Shown: positions 40,334-51,900, numbered from the stretch's first letter. The stretch is DNA of 64,000 nt from Isochrysis galbana (GCA_018136815.1 CM030937.1:4978632-5042631); one strand, 5' to 3'. Program-made: numbers and translations. The notes: generated from the letters alone by a model not told the origin.

Positions 40334-40970
40334 GGGAGGAGGGAGGAGGGAGACAGGCAGTAGGAGCCTTCTCTCTCTGGTAGGTCGATGAGAGGGGGAG
40401 AGGGAGAGGGGGAAGGGGACCTCGGGGGGGGAGAGAGAGAGATCAAAAGACCAGACAGCTGTTCACGTAAATGTTCTCGTCATATACTGTAATAATCAAC
40501 CGGTCCCAGGGGGTGCCCCCCGGGTTCCCGCCCGTCCTCCGCGCCCAGAGTTCCCCCGCGGAAAGAGTGAACGCACGGCGTGCACCTTCCTGCAAGTTGC
40601 TATGCGCACGCACGGCGCCCCCGCGGGGGGGCGCCGATGCACATCGCGCCGTGCCCACGCACGGCGTGCACAATGTGATTGCAAGTCATCACACGTGTTG
40701 GGTAAAGAAACTTCTCTTATACGACGAGTTTACGTAGTTGTGGGCCTCAGGGGGTACGCAGAGGGAACGAGTTGACATGCGCACGCACGGCGTATCCGCG
40801 GGGGGACCGATGCACATCGCGCCGTGCCCATGCACGGCGTGCACCGATGTGATTGCAAGTCATCACAGGTGCTCCGTGTGAAATATATCTTAAATTGTGT
40901 GTTTATGTAGTTGTCGGCCTTAGAGGAAACGCAGAGGAAAAGCCTTGACACGGCGTCTCCCTCGGGGCGC

Positions 40971-41514
40971 GGGGGAAAGCAGAGAAAAAAGTTGTTATTC
41001 TATGATAATTTTTAAAACAATTTAATTTTAAAATTTAATTTTAAAACAATGCTCTATGATACAACTGACAACTGTGGACATTTGACATTTGATCGCTCAA
41101 TTCGACTGATGTCCCACAATTGACGGAACGACACCTAAAGAAATGTAAATGTTTGGCTTTGGATTGTGGAGAATTTGGGCCAGCGACAACGTCGGGGACC
41201 TCCATGACCATGATGTATGACGTGAGTGGTGCGTATGTCGTGGCACGAACGACGCTAACAACATACGATTATACCTATGCGTATAAAAGTACTCCCGTAT
41301 ACTCATGAAAAGGAGTAAGGAGCGGGCGAGCGCAGACCAAAAACAAAATAACCCGTTTCGTCGGCCAGCTCCTCTTCTCCGGTCAAAGCCGCTCCCGGCC
41401 CCTCCTCCCCCGCGGGGCGCCGCCAACAACAAAACTCGCCCCCTCCCCCCCTCCCCGCGCCCCGTCGCCAGCTGCAGTCAGTGCGTGCCACTTCTGCCTC
41501 GCGTGCCGAGCAGT
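40971..41514. other. AT-rich spacer and uS4 leader
   Basis: 41000-41060 is an A/T-rich stretch with TTTAATTTTAAAA repeats. 41300-41514 is the pyrimidine-rich leader of the ribosomal protein gene. No gene seen. Confidence 0.4.
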
Positions 41515-42285
41515 ATGCCGCACGTCTCCTTCCTGCGCAAGCATGGCAAGACGAGCCGCACGCCGCGCCGTCCGTTCGAGAAGCAGCGTCTCGACATCGA
41601 GATGAAGCTCGTCGGCGAGTTCGGACTCAAGAACAAGCGTGAGGTCTGGCGCACACAGCTCACGCTTGCGCGCATTCGCAAGGCCGCTCGCCAGCTCCTC
41701 ACTCTTGAGGAGAAGGACCCGCGCCGCCTGTTCGAAGGCAATGCGCTGCTCCGCCGGCTCTATCGCCTCGGTGTCCTCGATGAGAGCAAGCTCGCTCTCG
41801 ATTACGTGCTTGCCCTGAAGCCGGCGGTACGCAGATGCCCCCCTCCCCCCCCAGCTCCGTGCTGGATTCCTCTGAGGACAGAGCCTGTGAAGCGCACGGC
41901 GGCGCTCGCTTCATACATTTGTGTTACGGTTAGACCTTGCATGCCCGTGCACACCGTTGTTGCTCGCCGAGCCTGATCTCAATGGGATGTTCCTCCACCT
42001 GGCTATGCGCAGGACTTCATGGAGCGCCGGCTGCAGACGCAGGTTTTCAAGCTTGGCCTTGCGAAGTCGATCCACCACGCCCGCGTGCTCATCCGTCAGC
42101 GCCACATCCGTGTCGGCAAGCAGATTGTCAACATTCCCTCTTTCATGGTTCGCACCGAGTCGCAGAAGCACATTGACTTCTCCACCACTTCGCCATTTGG
42201 CGGAGGCCGGCCGGGCCGTAACAAGCGGAAGTCGATTGCTGCCAAGGGTGGCGGCGGCGGCGACGAGGAGGAAGACATGGAGTAG
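41515..42285 (+). CDS. RPS9: 40S ribosomal protein uS4 (RPS9)
   Basis: Two exons, 41515-41826 and 42013-42285, separated by a 186-bp GT-AG intron in phase 0. The 194 residues equal the human RPS9 length. The protein sits in the small ribosomal subunit body and contributes to decoding fidelity. Sequence is strongly conserved: [57 protein letters not shown]. Exon 2 has the S4 RNA-binding domain, [40 protein letters not shown], and [11 protein letters not shown] before an acidic tail. The splice joins ALKPA to DFMERRLQ, matching the family. The leader is pyrimidine-rich, as is common for ribosomal-protein genes. Confidence 0.95.
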
Positions 42286-42832
42286 ACATCGCTAACGAAT
42301 GTGGGCGCGGATGGGCGACAGGAGGCTGCCGACGCTTAGGGCCAGGGGCGGCGCACTTTTCGTGGTGCGTTTTGGGGGGCGTTCCGACCGCCGAGGGGAT
42401 TTGCTGAGCTGCGCCCTGTCGTTGGAGTTGTCCCTATGCCTCTCTGCGCGCTTCATGAGCGCCGCGACGATTGTTTGATGGCGAGTTATGTGGGGAGCCC
42501 CTATCGTTGATAGCCATTGGTGAGCTGTGGGTATTGAGCTTCTACATATTTAAACACCTTCCTGCATACTTCTAGGGCGGTCAACCAGGGGCTCTTTAAC
42601 CATCAATAAGGGTTGGGCTGCTTTTTTTGACCGTGGCGCGATGCCCAATAAAAACCTCCAGGGGGGGCCACATGCCGCCACGAAAATCTTCGCCAAGAAA
42701 TGGTGCGGTTCGCCCCCCCCCCCCCCCGTCACGCGCGCTCACGCTCTACCCGTAAAGAATTCGCGCCCGCGGGGGGATCGGTTCCTTTATCCTTTATATC
42801 TAAGCTACATTCGGCATTTGATTCCCACCCGA
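42286..42832. other. uS4 3' flank and diverged element terminus
   Basis: 42572-42650 carries GGGCGGTCAACCAGGGG, TTTTTTTGACCG and TGGCGCGATGCCCAATA, matching the reverse of 12850-12918. It is probably the end of an element related to repeat E. A C run is at 42714-42727. No gene. Confidence 0.4.
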
Positions 42833-43945
42833 TGCAGCGCCGTGTCGGGCTGCCGACAGTCCGACCACCCCCTGACCCTCTAGCATCATTGCCCGCGCAG
42901 CCCACCCAGCTCCTCACAGCGCGCGCACGCGGCTACCCTGGCTGCCACAGACCCCGCCCTGACCATCCCGACCCGCCCCTCGCAAGATTTGCCCTCACTC
43001 GAACTCGGCATCGAGTCATCGAGAACCAGGACCAGCCGGCCAGCTCCAGCTCACCGACGCGGCCGTCCACGCGTGGCTGACGAGCCTCCGCGTTGAGGCT
43101 GCCCTCGCGGCCCTCCACTCTGTGACAGTGCCAGATTTGGCGCTGATCGATATATATATATGGCGAGACCCGTGGGCGGCCTCAGGACGGGCCACGTTGT
43201 TGTAGCTCTCTATCTACGCCGCGGCGAGCAAATAAGCCCAAGATCTTGCCAGAGCGCCTCACAGCGCCTCTGGCGGGAACCCTGCTCGTCAAAGGGCTAT
43301 GCGATTGGCGCCAAGTTCCGCGAGTGGATGGACGCGAGGCTTGCCGACATGGTAGACGCCTCCACCGACGCCGACGCCGTGCTCGGAAACGTTGAGGACC
43401 TGCTCGCCATCTGCATCTGCGGATCTCGCTCGTACGTCTTCTTCCTGAACGCCGCCGTGACCGAGCGCCTGCTCACTCAGGAGGGCACTCTCCGGACTCC
43501 GGACTCCGGACGTTCCTCGAGGAGGAGGAGATGATGGCGGAGAAGGCGGGCGGCAAGCTACGCGGCTGCCCATCCTCAAGGGCGCCTCCTCTCCCGATAT
43601 CATGGCAGCGGTGCGAGCGATGTCTATCCTGTCGGACACCGTTCTCTGGCCTCTCTTGCGTGCCATCAAGTTCGACCCGGAGCAGCGCGCACTCGACGTC
43701 CTTCCCGACGTCTAGCCCACCGCGATCGATTTCTTCACTAAGGCGTCCGCGGACCCGCAAGGCGTGATCGACGGGAGCGTACGGTTGGTTGGACTTGGGG
43801 CCGCACGCTCCGACGCTGCCCGAGTTGACTCCAGGACACAAGAAGCGCACGCAGCTCTCGAGCGGCCATCGATTCCAATAGAATTAGGGAGTGGGCCGCC
43901 GGCGATGAGCTCGTGGGCAAGTTGCTCACAGTTGCGTTCGAGGCC
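42833..43945 (+). pseudogene. degenerate coding-like repeat G, copy 2
   Basis: 42833-43110 matches the minus strand of 22120-22370. Downstream, frames switch repeatedly: QLTDAAVHAWLTSLRVEAAL, then GYAIGAKFREWMDARLADMV, LGNVEDLLAICICGSRSYVF, then DIMAAVRAMSILSDTVLWPL, FDPEQRALDVLPDV and REWAAGDELVGKLL. Each piece looks protein-coding but they lie in different frames with stops between. This is a decayed gene of a repeated element, possibly a structural (gag-like) protein. The family is not recognised. Confidence 0.4.
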
Positions 43946-44060
43946 GTGGTGCGCCCGCACGCAGCGCGCCCGGTATCGGTTCGAAGTTGGGCTCTCCGGG
44001 CCTCCCTCGGCGACGGCTCAACGTTCAATGGGCTCGGCGGATGGGTGATTTCGACGAGAC
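43946..44060 (+). repeat. repeat E satellite unit fragment
   Basis: It contains CACGCAGCGCGCCCGGTATC, GTTCGAAGTTGGGCTCTCCG and TGATTTCGACGAG, one unit of the array type seen at 26695-27500, ending abruptly. Confidence 0.6.
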
Positions 44061-44513
44061 TAGGGATTGAACACATTATCACACAGGAAAAAAGTAACCA
44101 CGAGAGCGACCAGGGATAGCGCCCTAGCAATTGGGGAGGCGAGTCTCCCGAACGACACAACCATAGGGGAAGCCACTTGGCTGGGCCCCCACAAAGAGGC
44201 GCAAAGTAATGCGCCTGCCCCCGCAACTGCGAGCCAAAAGGCCCGCCTCCCCCCTCCCCCGACGCCGGATGCCGGACCTAAAGTAGCGCACATGGGTCGA
44301 CCCCCCGAAACCGAACGAAACGGAACGAGGGGGGGGGGGGGGGCGAAAAGGGGAGTGAGGGTGGGGTAAAGGCGATGTCAGATTTTCAGGGGTGGTCCGC
44401 CGCCAGCGGGAGGGACAGCGTATAGCAAAGTAGTAGGCCCAAGAGCATTTTTTTTCTAGTTCCTCAGACAAGCTACCTGCCCATTCCCCTTGCTCTCAAT
44501 AAACCACACGCCG
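44061..44513. other. spacer downstream of membrane-protein gene
   Basis: G run at 44330-44343. The sequence GCGTATAGC, then a T run at 44449-44456, resembles ends seen near 6230 and 30700. No gene. Confidence 0.3.
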
Positions 44514-47339
44514 CTACGCCAGCCATTCATAAGTGAGCTCGGGGAGGAGCCACGTGAAAATAGCAATCCACGGTAATTGGAGCATTGCGGCGGCTAAGAG
44601 CATTGCCATGCCTGTAGTTTTGATTGTGTCAAGCATGCCATGGAGATTCAGAACCAAGTCGGTATCCTTGTCAATTCGATTGCCGCGCGTGTCGCATGTA
44701 CCTTGGTACAAGTACGTATCGGTGCCGAGCGACTTCCACATCACGCGCGTGAGGCCCCAAATGCATAGCAGCCGGCCTGCGTTTAGCAAGAGATAGAGTA
44801 CAACACACGCGACCACTTTGACCAGCCACGTATGGAACCACCACTCCGAGGTACATGCCGCTGCCGTCGCAAACGATGCAAGTGCAGACGCATCTTTCCC
44901 CTGATCGTCGGAGAGCTCCCCGCAGGCGATGCTGCATGCTGGTAGCGCGGCCTCGCAGTCAAAGTATCCTGCACGAAGAGATGCATTCGAGATGACAACA
45001 TCGCAGGCAGGCTCATCTAGTGCGTCTGAGAGTACTCGGACGTCCGGGCCGCCATAAGTGACGAGTTCGACATCGATCCTAGGGGCATCGTAACACTCAC
45101 GCATCAAGTCCACTTCCGCTGCAGTCCGCGCGTGAGCATCTATCGCCGCATTCAGCCGAGCTGCGATGGCGTCGGTGTCGGCGATGGATCCCGGCGCGTT
45201 GTTATTGCAGCTCTGATCAAGTGCCCGATCGTATTGGTTCAAGCCACGGAGGCGAACGTTGTTGCCATCAGATGCGGCCACGTTGAAGGCCACTGCGTAT
45301 GCAGTAGTTGCAAGGATTGTATTGCCCGTGGCGATAGAAATGATGCTCCCACTTGAGCTGTAGCCTCTTGCCGTGCACGCCTCTCGATATTGTGCCAACA
45401 TCGGCTCATAAATCGTCCATAGGATGCCCCCGACCACTAGCCCACTGATAGCCCAAAAAAAGGCTGCCGAGAAGGGGTGCGTGATGGTCATCACCGCGAG
45501 CTGCGCTTGAGAAAGTGCTCGTTGTGGCAAGTAGCGATCCCTACTCGAGGTTGTGCTCGCCTGCACAGGGGGGATAGCGAGTGTGGATCGACCCCAAAAG
45601 TGAAAGAACCACGAGGTGGTCAAGACGGCCCTGTGAATGTAGTCGATGGCGATTGTGCAGCGCCTCAAACTGTTGACCCGATCAGTGAGCCAGGTAAAAT
45701 CGACACCGGGACGAGACAGGGACATATGATGGATAAAGGTCAAGTCTTGGACCTGTTTTGCAAAACGCCATATGGACGCATTTGCGCTCGTCGCAGAGCT
45801 CGGATCACGAGCGGCTGCGCCAGCAATGCCATCGGCAATTTCGCTACCGTCACCACCGTGAGCGCCGCCGACACCTGCCACAACTTTAGTTGCTGCCAAA
45901 GATTGTTGCATGAACGACGCCGAGTCGTCCTCGTGCTTGCGCCGCAGACTGAGCACGTCAACGCTGGGCGGATTGTAGTCCTCAAATAGGTCGAGTTCGT
46001 CAAGCAGCGCCAGGCGATGCAACAGAAGTGTGTTCTCTGCATTTGTTTCAGCTTTGGCCAGTATCAAGTTCTCAACGTATCGATCAATGACTCCCGACAC
46101 CATCTTGTGCAACTCGTCGAGCGGCTCGGGCGGTGCAATGGAAGGGATCCCGGAGATATCCAAACTAATCCGTCCCAGAGAGAGCGCGGGAATGGCAATG
46201 CCCGTCGGAAGCGAACCACCGAACTCCGGGAAATTCAGGTCGAACCATTGCGCAATCGACTCAAAGGCCCCGGCTGCGCCCAAGAGCAACGCTTGAGCCG
46301 AGTCCACATAGCGGTCAACCGCCTTCACCGACTCTCCCCACGTCGAATACGCGCCGAGCCAGCTTGCGTATAGCCGGCGTTGGGATGCGTTTACCAGCTG
46401 TTGAAGAGTCACAGTGGGGCAGCTCGACCCTCTCGGTGGAGCCAGCGTGGCACATGCGAGGAGTTCAGACACGTTCAGATGCGACAGGCGCAAATGAAGG
46501 GCAATCGAGAAGTTTGCCACTAGCTCATGCCGCCATTGTCGGAGTCTAAGGTTTGCGAGTGTCTTGTTGTAGATGTACTCCCGATCATACGCAGCACGGG
46601 TAACAATTTGATCGACTAGCTGGGAGATCATGCTCTGTGATCGGTTTGCATACTCTGCATTCACCGAGTGCGCCGCAGCGATTTCCTCATCGATAATCGG
46701 CGAGGTGACCTCGATCTGCGCCCGGACTGAAAGCGGGCATTGTGTTGAGTGCGGACTGGTCGGGATGGGGGAAAGTCTGCGCCATTCAGCGACAGCCGCC
46801 CGTGCACGGTCGCGTGCGGCGGCGCACTGCTCATTCAGGTGCTCAGCTTCGAGGGCAAGGTGTAGATTGTGCGTCCGTGCCGCACTGGATCGTTCTCGCT
46901 CACGCACAATGGACGCCTGCAGAGTTGTATTGCACAACGACAGCGAGCGGATGACGCACTCTTGATAGCTGTCGCGCAGCCGTACTGTCTCGTTCACGAA
47001 CGCATCGACCTCAAGGCGTACGTGAGAAAAACTTGGAGTAGTGATAATGTCGCCGTTGTCGACAAACGCGACGATGCTGGTGAGTGACGTCATCCAGAGC
47101 AGAGAGATTGCGGTGATCGAGAGGCACAGGCGTGTGGCGCAGCGCTGACCCGACTTGGTCGGCTTGTCCATGCGGGACGTAGGTGACACAAGGCCCTCGC
47201 GTCCCACCAGCCGAGACGTGAGCGGTTGCTCAGTCGCGAGTCGTTCCGGGCGCTCGAGGTCGAGTCGTTTGGCAGAGGATGGGTCAGCGGTGGAGCCGAA
47301 GGGATGGTTGGGCAGGGATTCTGGTGGGTTGGAGCTCAT
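44514..47339 (-). CDS. large multi-pass membrane protein, unknown
   Basis: One 941-residue frame, no family recognised. An N-terminal cytoplasmic stretch of about 68 residues precedes a first membrane segment (about 69-93). A long Cys-containing, probably luminal or extracellular domain (94-620) follows, with many N-glycosylation sequons (NET, NTT, NRS, NKT, NFS, NVS, NAS). It is largely helical, with Ala/Arg/Glu-rich stretches near 140-190. Further membrane segments are near 621-645 (HPFSAAFFWAISGLVVGGIL), 665-688, 840-862 (VKVVACVVLYLLLNAGRLLC) and 908-932. A second Cys-rich loop lies between the third and fourth segments. The layout suggests a cell-surface or vesicular protein with two large loops. 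It is inside the inverted segment. Confidence 0.7.
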   Translation of the reverse strand: MSSNPPESLPNHPFGSTADPSSAKRLDLERPERLATEQPLTSRLVGREGLVSPTSRMDKPTKSGQRCATRLCLSITAISLLWMTSLTSIVAFVDNGDIITTPSFSHVRLEVDAFVNETVRLRDSYQECVIRSLSLCNTTLQASIVRERERSSAARTHNLHLALEAEHLNEQCAAARDRARAAVAEWRRLSPIPTSPHSTQCPLSVRAQIEVTSPIIDEEIAAAHSVNAEYANRSQSMISQLVDQIVTRAAYDREYIYNKTLANLRLRQWRHELVANFSIALHLRLSHLNVSELLACATLAPPRGSSCPTVTLQQLVNASQRRLYASWLGAYSTWGESVKAVDRYVDSAQALLLGAAGAFESIAQWFDLNFPEFGGSLPTGIAIPALSLGRISLDISGIPSIAPPEPLDELHKMVSGVIDRYVENLILAKAETNAENTLLLHRLALLDELDLFEDYNPPSVDVLSLRRKHEDDSASFMQQSLAATKVVAGVGGAHGGDGSEIADGIAGAAARDPSSATSANASIWRFAKQVQDLTFIHHMSLSRPGVDFTWLTDRVNSLRRCTIAIDYIHRAVLTTSWFFHFWGRSTLAIPPVQASTTSSRDRYLPQRALSQAQLAVMTITHPFSAAFFWAISGLVVGGILWTIYEPMLAQYREACTARGYSSSGSIISIATGNTILATTAYAVAFNVAASDGNNVRLRGLNQYDRALDQSCNNNAPGSIADTDAIAARLNAAIDAHARTAAEVDLMRECYDAPRIDVELVTYGGPDVRVLSDALDEPACDVVISNASLRAGYFDCEAALPACSIACGELSDDQGKDASALASFATAAACTSEWWFHTWLVKVVACVVLYLLLNAGRLLCIWGLTRVMWKSLGTDTYLYQGTCDTRGNRIDKDTDLVLNLHGMLDTIKTTGMAMLLAAAMLQLPWIAIFTWLLPELTYEWLA

Positions 47340-47955
47340 CGCTTAACGCTCTGAGCGCGCCCTCCCTTTCGTCGCACGTCCTCCGCCCTCTCCTCTCAAC
47401 CACGTCTCGTCGCGCTCACGCTTTAGCCCACGCCGTGGGCCAATTCCCCCACGCGACTCGGCCTCCGCGCGAGTGGACGGATTCGCGGCCACCAGCATCT
47501 TCCTCCTGCACCCCAAACGACTCGCTACTATTGTGGCTACCATTTTTACTATTGTATTCTTCATCCAATAGCTCAATCGTTAGAACTTATAGCGTCGTAT
47601 GACATCTTGTTAGCTAGCATTCCTAGCCACACACTATGTGCACATACACCGGACGAGCCATGCGCCAACCGCGCACACCCCCATCGCGGGGGAGGGGCTC
47701 CGTTGCCGTCGAAGGGCTACGGTCCCGCAGCATTAAGGGTATACTTACACAATACTACATCTCTGACGTCAATATTCTAGCCCTAGCTCTACCCTAGAGT
47801 ATTAGAGAGAGTAGAGAGTAGAGGAGAGACAAGTCGGGGGGGGGGTAGGAGATAGGAGATAAAGTAAAGTAGAGATGATACAGGGAAAGGAAGTCTTCAA
47901 AAACAAAACTCAATCCTCGCCCTTCCCCGCGCGCTCTCGCGGCTCGAGCGGAGCG
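47340..47955. other. divergent promoter region with LTR-like fragment
   Basis: This lies between the divergent membrane-protein and PSMG3 genes. 47590-47740, read on the minus strand, matches the LTR-like block at 13730-13885 (CGGACGAGCCATGC on plus). 47800-47930 is the purine-rich leader of PSMG3 with GAGAGTAGAG runs. Confidence 0.45.
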
Positions 47956-48443
47956 ATGTCGAGCCTTCTGCTCGAGTCTGCTCCTGCGCCACAACCACGA
48001 GCAGCTGGCCCGTCCAGCGCAACGTTGGAGGTGGAGATTGGAGGGAGACCGACGAAGCTCATGCTGAGCGCCTATTCCAATCGCATCCTCGCCATCGTCA
48101 CCCAGCGAGAGAATCTAGGCACGCTGATTCATGCGTTCCGAGAGGATGCGGTCGACGCTGCTGGACCAGGCTGCTACGGCACGCGAGTTCTCTTGGGGCG
48201 GAGGGACGAGGAGACGCTGGAGGTAAGGGTATAGCCCGCTCGCTCGCCGTTCCCATGCTCAGTGCCCGCCTACCCTCATCTGCTGTAAACTGGTTGACCA
48301 CGCAGGTATACGCACGCACATTGGTTGAGCTGATACACAAGAGCAAGTCATGCGAGCTCCTCTTGGCCATCAATTTGATTGAGAGCACGCCGGCCATTTT
48401 TAGGCAGGTGATGCATCATCTGGACAGTATCAAGGTCTGGTAA
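47956..48443 (+). CDS. PSMG3: proteasome assembly chaperone 3
   Basis: Two exons, 47956-48222 and 48306-48443, with an 83-bp GT-AG phase-0 intron. It encodes 134 residues (human PSMG3 has 122). PSMG3 with PSMG4 helps assemble the alpha ring of the 20S proteasome. The family pattern is clear: a beta-strand pair VEIGGRPTKLMLSAYSNRIL, then AIVTQRENLGTLI, a YGTRVLLGRRDEETLE hairpin, and across the splice VYARTLVELIHKSKSCELLL, AINLIESTPAIFRQVM, ending in KVW. The human protein also ends in VW. The ATG at 47956 is the first after the purine-rich leader that gives a normal length; a longer in-frame start exists at 47875. It lies inside the inverted segment. Confidence 0.88.
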
Positions 48444-48925
48444 GCAGTTGGTTCTCCATCGCTTAATGATGCACTCTTTCAGCATTGGTGCAGATGCTGG
48501 CCTCTTTCGAAGTATTGCAGTAGTCGTTACCTCTAGTTGGCTCACTCCTCTTCTGTCTTCTTTTCCAAGCTCCCGGCACTATTTACGACATGCCTTGACT
48601 GAGGTGTGCGCTCACCGCTCCCGCGCTCTCGTATCAGGCTGGTGCATTGTGAAACGCGCGAGGTTGCCGTCGTGTCAATGCACATAGCATATAGCACATA
48701 CTACTACACTACATACCACATACTACATACTACATACTACCACTTACATGATAGTGAAGTTCTTCATACTAATACTTACATAGTAGAAAAGTATTTGGAT
48801 TTTTCACCCCCAAAATTCTTATCGGATCGCGGTGCGACAAGGACTACAGTGGCGAAAAACATTTGAAGATTCGGGGCTAAAGGCTAAACACCTACACCTA
48901 CGAAGTAGCCTACTATGGATCCGGT
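48444..48925. other. PSMG3 3' flank with TACTACA repeat
   Basis: 48700-48745 is a short (TACTACA)n run with variants. 48850-48875 has AAAAACATTTGAAGATTCGG, a remnant of repeat C. No gene. Confidence 0.4.
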
Positions 48926-51900
48926 TCAACTAAGTTTATACTTAGTTCGCCCATGGGGGGGCACGAGCCCCCCTCTCTCTCCACTCCTCCCCTGCCATGG
49001 GGGAGGAACCACTCACTCTCTTGGCACGCCTGATGGCTTGCCATGAGCACACAGCCCTGCTGACCCATTCCTCTCCCCACAAGCCCGCCTGACTCGCCCG
49101 CCCTGGCCCGTCGTGGCCTGCCCATCCCTCTGACCAACCCCTCCTCCCCCTGGGCCCCCCTGATCAGGACCCCCCAGCCAGCTCCCGTCGACTGGCAGGG
49201 GCTCGAGAGCCAGCGAGGGAGAGGCAGGAGGGGCCAGGGCCATGCCCCAGCCTCACCTGCCCCCTGAGCTGCGCTCCTTGGCCCCTGCCGGCCTCCTGGG
49301 GACCTTAAGAGGGGCCGCAGGCGCGCGCCATGGGCCCCCGCCGCAGGGAAGAGAGGAGGAAAAGGGAAGAGGGAGGGGAGGGGGGAGCGGCAGCTCTCCC
49401 CTCCGGCAGAAACGTGTCTTCTCGCCCCATTTGGGTAAGAGAAGACCGGGGCGCCAAAACCAGGAGGGAAGGGCCGCGGCTTGCCGCGGCCACTCGCTTC
49501 GGCGAGGAGAGATTAGCGCTCCTGGGCCCCTATTCACGAGTGCCCCCCCCCCCCCCCTGCGTTGCTTTTACCCGAAAGGGGTTTTCCCCCAGCGTGGACT
49601 CGAGGAGAGGACGTGCTGGGGTGCCCGGGGTCGGTGCGTGCACTGGGGGGAGGACAAATATCGAGGGGAGGGGGCACCAACTATCGTTAAAACGATAGGG
49701 TCATGGAGCGCGCCACGCTCCCCTCCTCTCTCTCCGCCCACCCTACCGCGCTGGCCGACCAGGATATGCTGGACGCCGCGCGGCCACAGCAGCCACCACC
49801 CAGAGCAACGCCAACCCAGGTACCCGCGAGCCACAACCCGATCCGAGCCCGCATCGCCGCAAGGACAGAACAACGACCAGCAACACACAAAGCACCAACA
49901 CAACCCTGCCAGCACAGCCAGCCACATGCACACCCAAGGCCACAGTGCCAGAACTCCCATAGGGAAAGCCTTCGGGCTGGGCCCCTACAACGCCGCGGCA
50001 CTGTCCACGTACGCAAGTACGTGGCGCAGTCCCGGCCGGTCAACCAGACCAACAACAAAGCCTCTATGGAGCCATGCAGCATTTGCTGCTGGACCCAGCA
50101 ACTGGGCAATCACACGCAAGCGCACACGCTGAGAGCCCTGCACAGAGCACCGCACACACAACACGCCACAGCTAAGCGCGATACACGCGAGCTGAACTAC
50201 ACACGAGAGGCCCGCAGGCAACCAGGACCAATGCATTCACAAACACACACACCCAAACAACCAAAAGCAGCAACACACCAAAGGCTGGAAGCCTTGACGG
50301 ACTACAAAGCGACAAGGCCCTGCGGGAGCCCCGCCTCTAGACGACCACTATGCACGCCGCCCTGTCATACGCCCGGGAGGCTGACCCGATGCACCCTGCC
50401 CTGCAAACCGCAGTCAAACCCTCAAGGGGAGGATGAACACGAAGTCGAGCAAGAGTACGAAGACGACTACTCACAAATCATCATGACCTTCACCTCCACG
50501 GACCGTGGGCTCAAGATCAAGGACGAGGAGGCTTTCAGTGCTATAGTAGCACACCTCAACAAGCTCGAGGGCGTGGACCTCGAACCCGAATTCCTGGCCA
50601 AGAGCTCGTCAGGCCCATGGGAAATTCTAGTCACGGCGGACTGCGCACGCCAATACAAAAACAAGTTCAAGGACCAGGGAGTCTTCGCGTTCAATCAACG
50701 AGGTGAAATACCCTATGGTCGTAAAATTTCAAACTTTCGACGACAAAGCGAAGGAGCTCCCCCAGGCTTCATCGAGGGCGATGGCAAGCGCTTTCAAGGA
50801 CGTGACCGCGCATCTCGTGGTAAGGAACTACAAATTCGAGATGAAGGACTACGTCACGATCAACTCGCTAGCGAAAGCACTCGAACACCAAGGGTTCATC
50901 TTTCTCAAAGGCAACCAAGAACGCACCAAGGTGCTCACCAAGGAAGGCATCATAGTGACCCAAGGCAAAAAAGAGGTATACCACTGCTACGTCGCACCAA
51001 GGACGGGCAACTTTTCGACGTTCGACTTCCCGCGCAAAATTCTACTCAACGTGAACGGCAACCCATACCCACTCGACTACACACTCCGTGATTGCAAGGA
51101 TCTCGGGGGAGACATGAAAAACATGAGCATCCACGCCGGACCGAAAGGCTGTAAAGGATACAGCAGGGCGTACGCGACGGCCTTCCACCCCAATCTCCGC
51201 ATCTGCGAATGCCAGGAGGAACGCCAGGCGCGCCTCGAACGTGAGCAAGCACGTCGTGCGGCACCCCCAAAACGCACCCTACATGAGGTGATCGCACCGG
51301 AAAGCAAGGGTGCGTGCACGCGTTTCCCGATGGGCAAATGTCCCATGAACGTCAAAGGAAAGCGGTGCAACCGCTCGCACAACCTCGAGGAGGCATGGCA
51401 CGGCGAAACATGCACCATCCCGTGCGCATTTCCCCGTATCGACGACATGCCACCGGCCAAGCGCCCGAAGAGCGGCAAATGCGCCTTAGGCGGAGGATGC
51501 CAATACCTTCACAAGTGCGCGGCACACCCCCAAAGCCCTCCACCCAGGAGCACTAACGTGGAACAATTATAGATTATAGTGATAGCAAAAACAAAATTCG
51601 AATCGCAAATTTCGACACCAAAATCTGCAAACCTGGACTTGAGACCATGAGGAATCCGAATCTGTGTGTTCTGTGCGTCAGTGGCAACACGGGGAACTGT
51701 TCAACTGTCAGTGTGGGCACGTACCTTACACGAATATTCATGCCTACAGCCTTCAGATGGGCAAGAATACAACAGTTGGGGGTCCCAACTTGTTAACTTG
51801 TTAGGGGCCATGAGCCCAGCGCTCATGGGTGTTACTTAAGTGGTTTGCGCCGGCCAAGGGTTGTTAGTGCTTGTTAATGGCACTTACTTGTTAATGGGTC

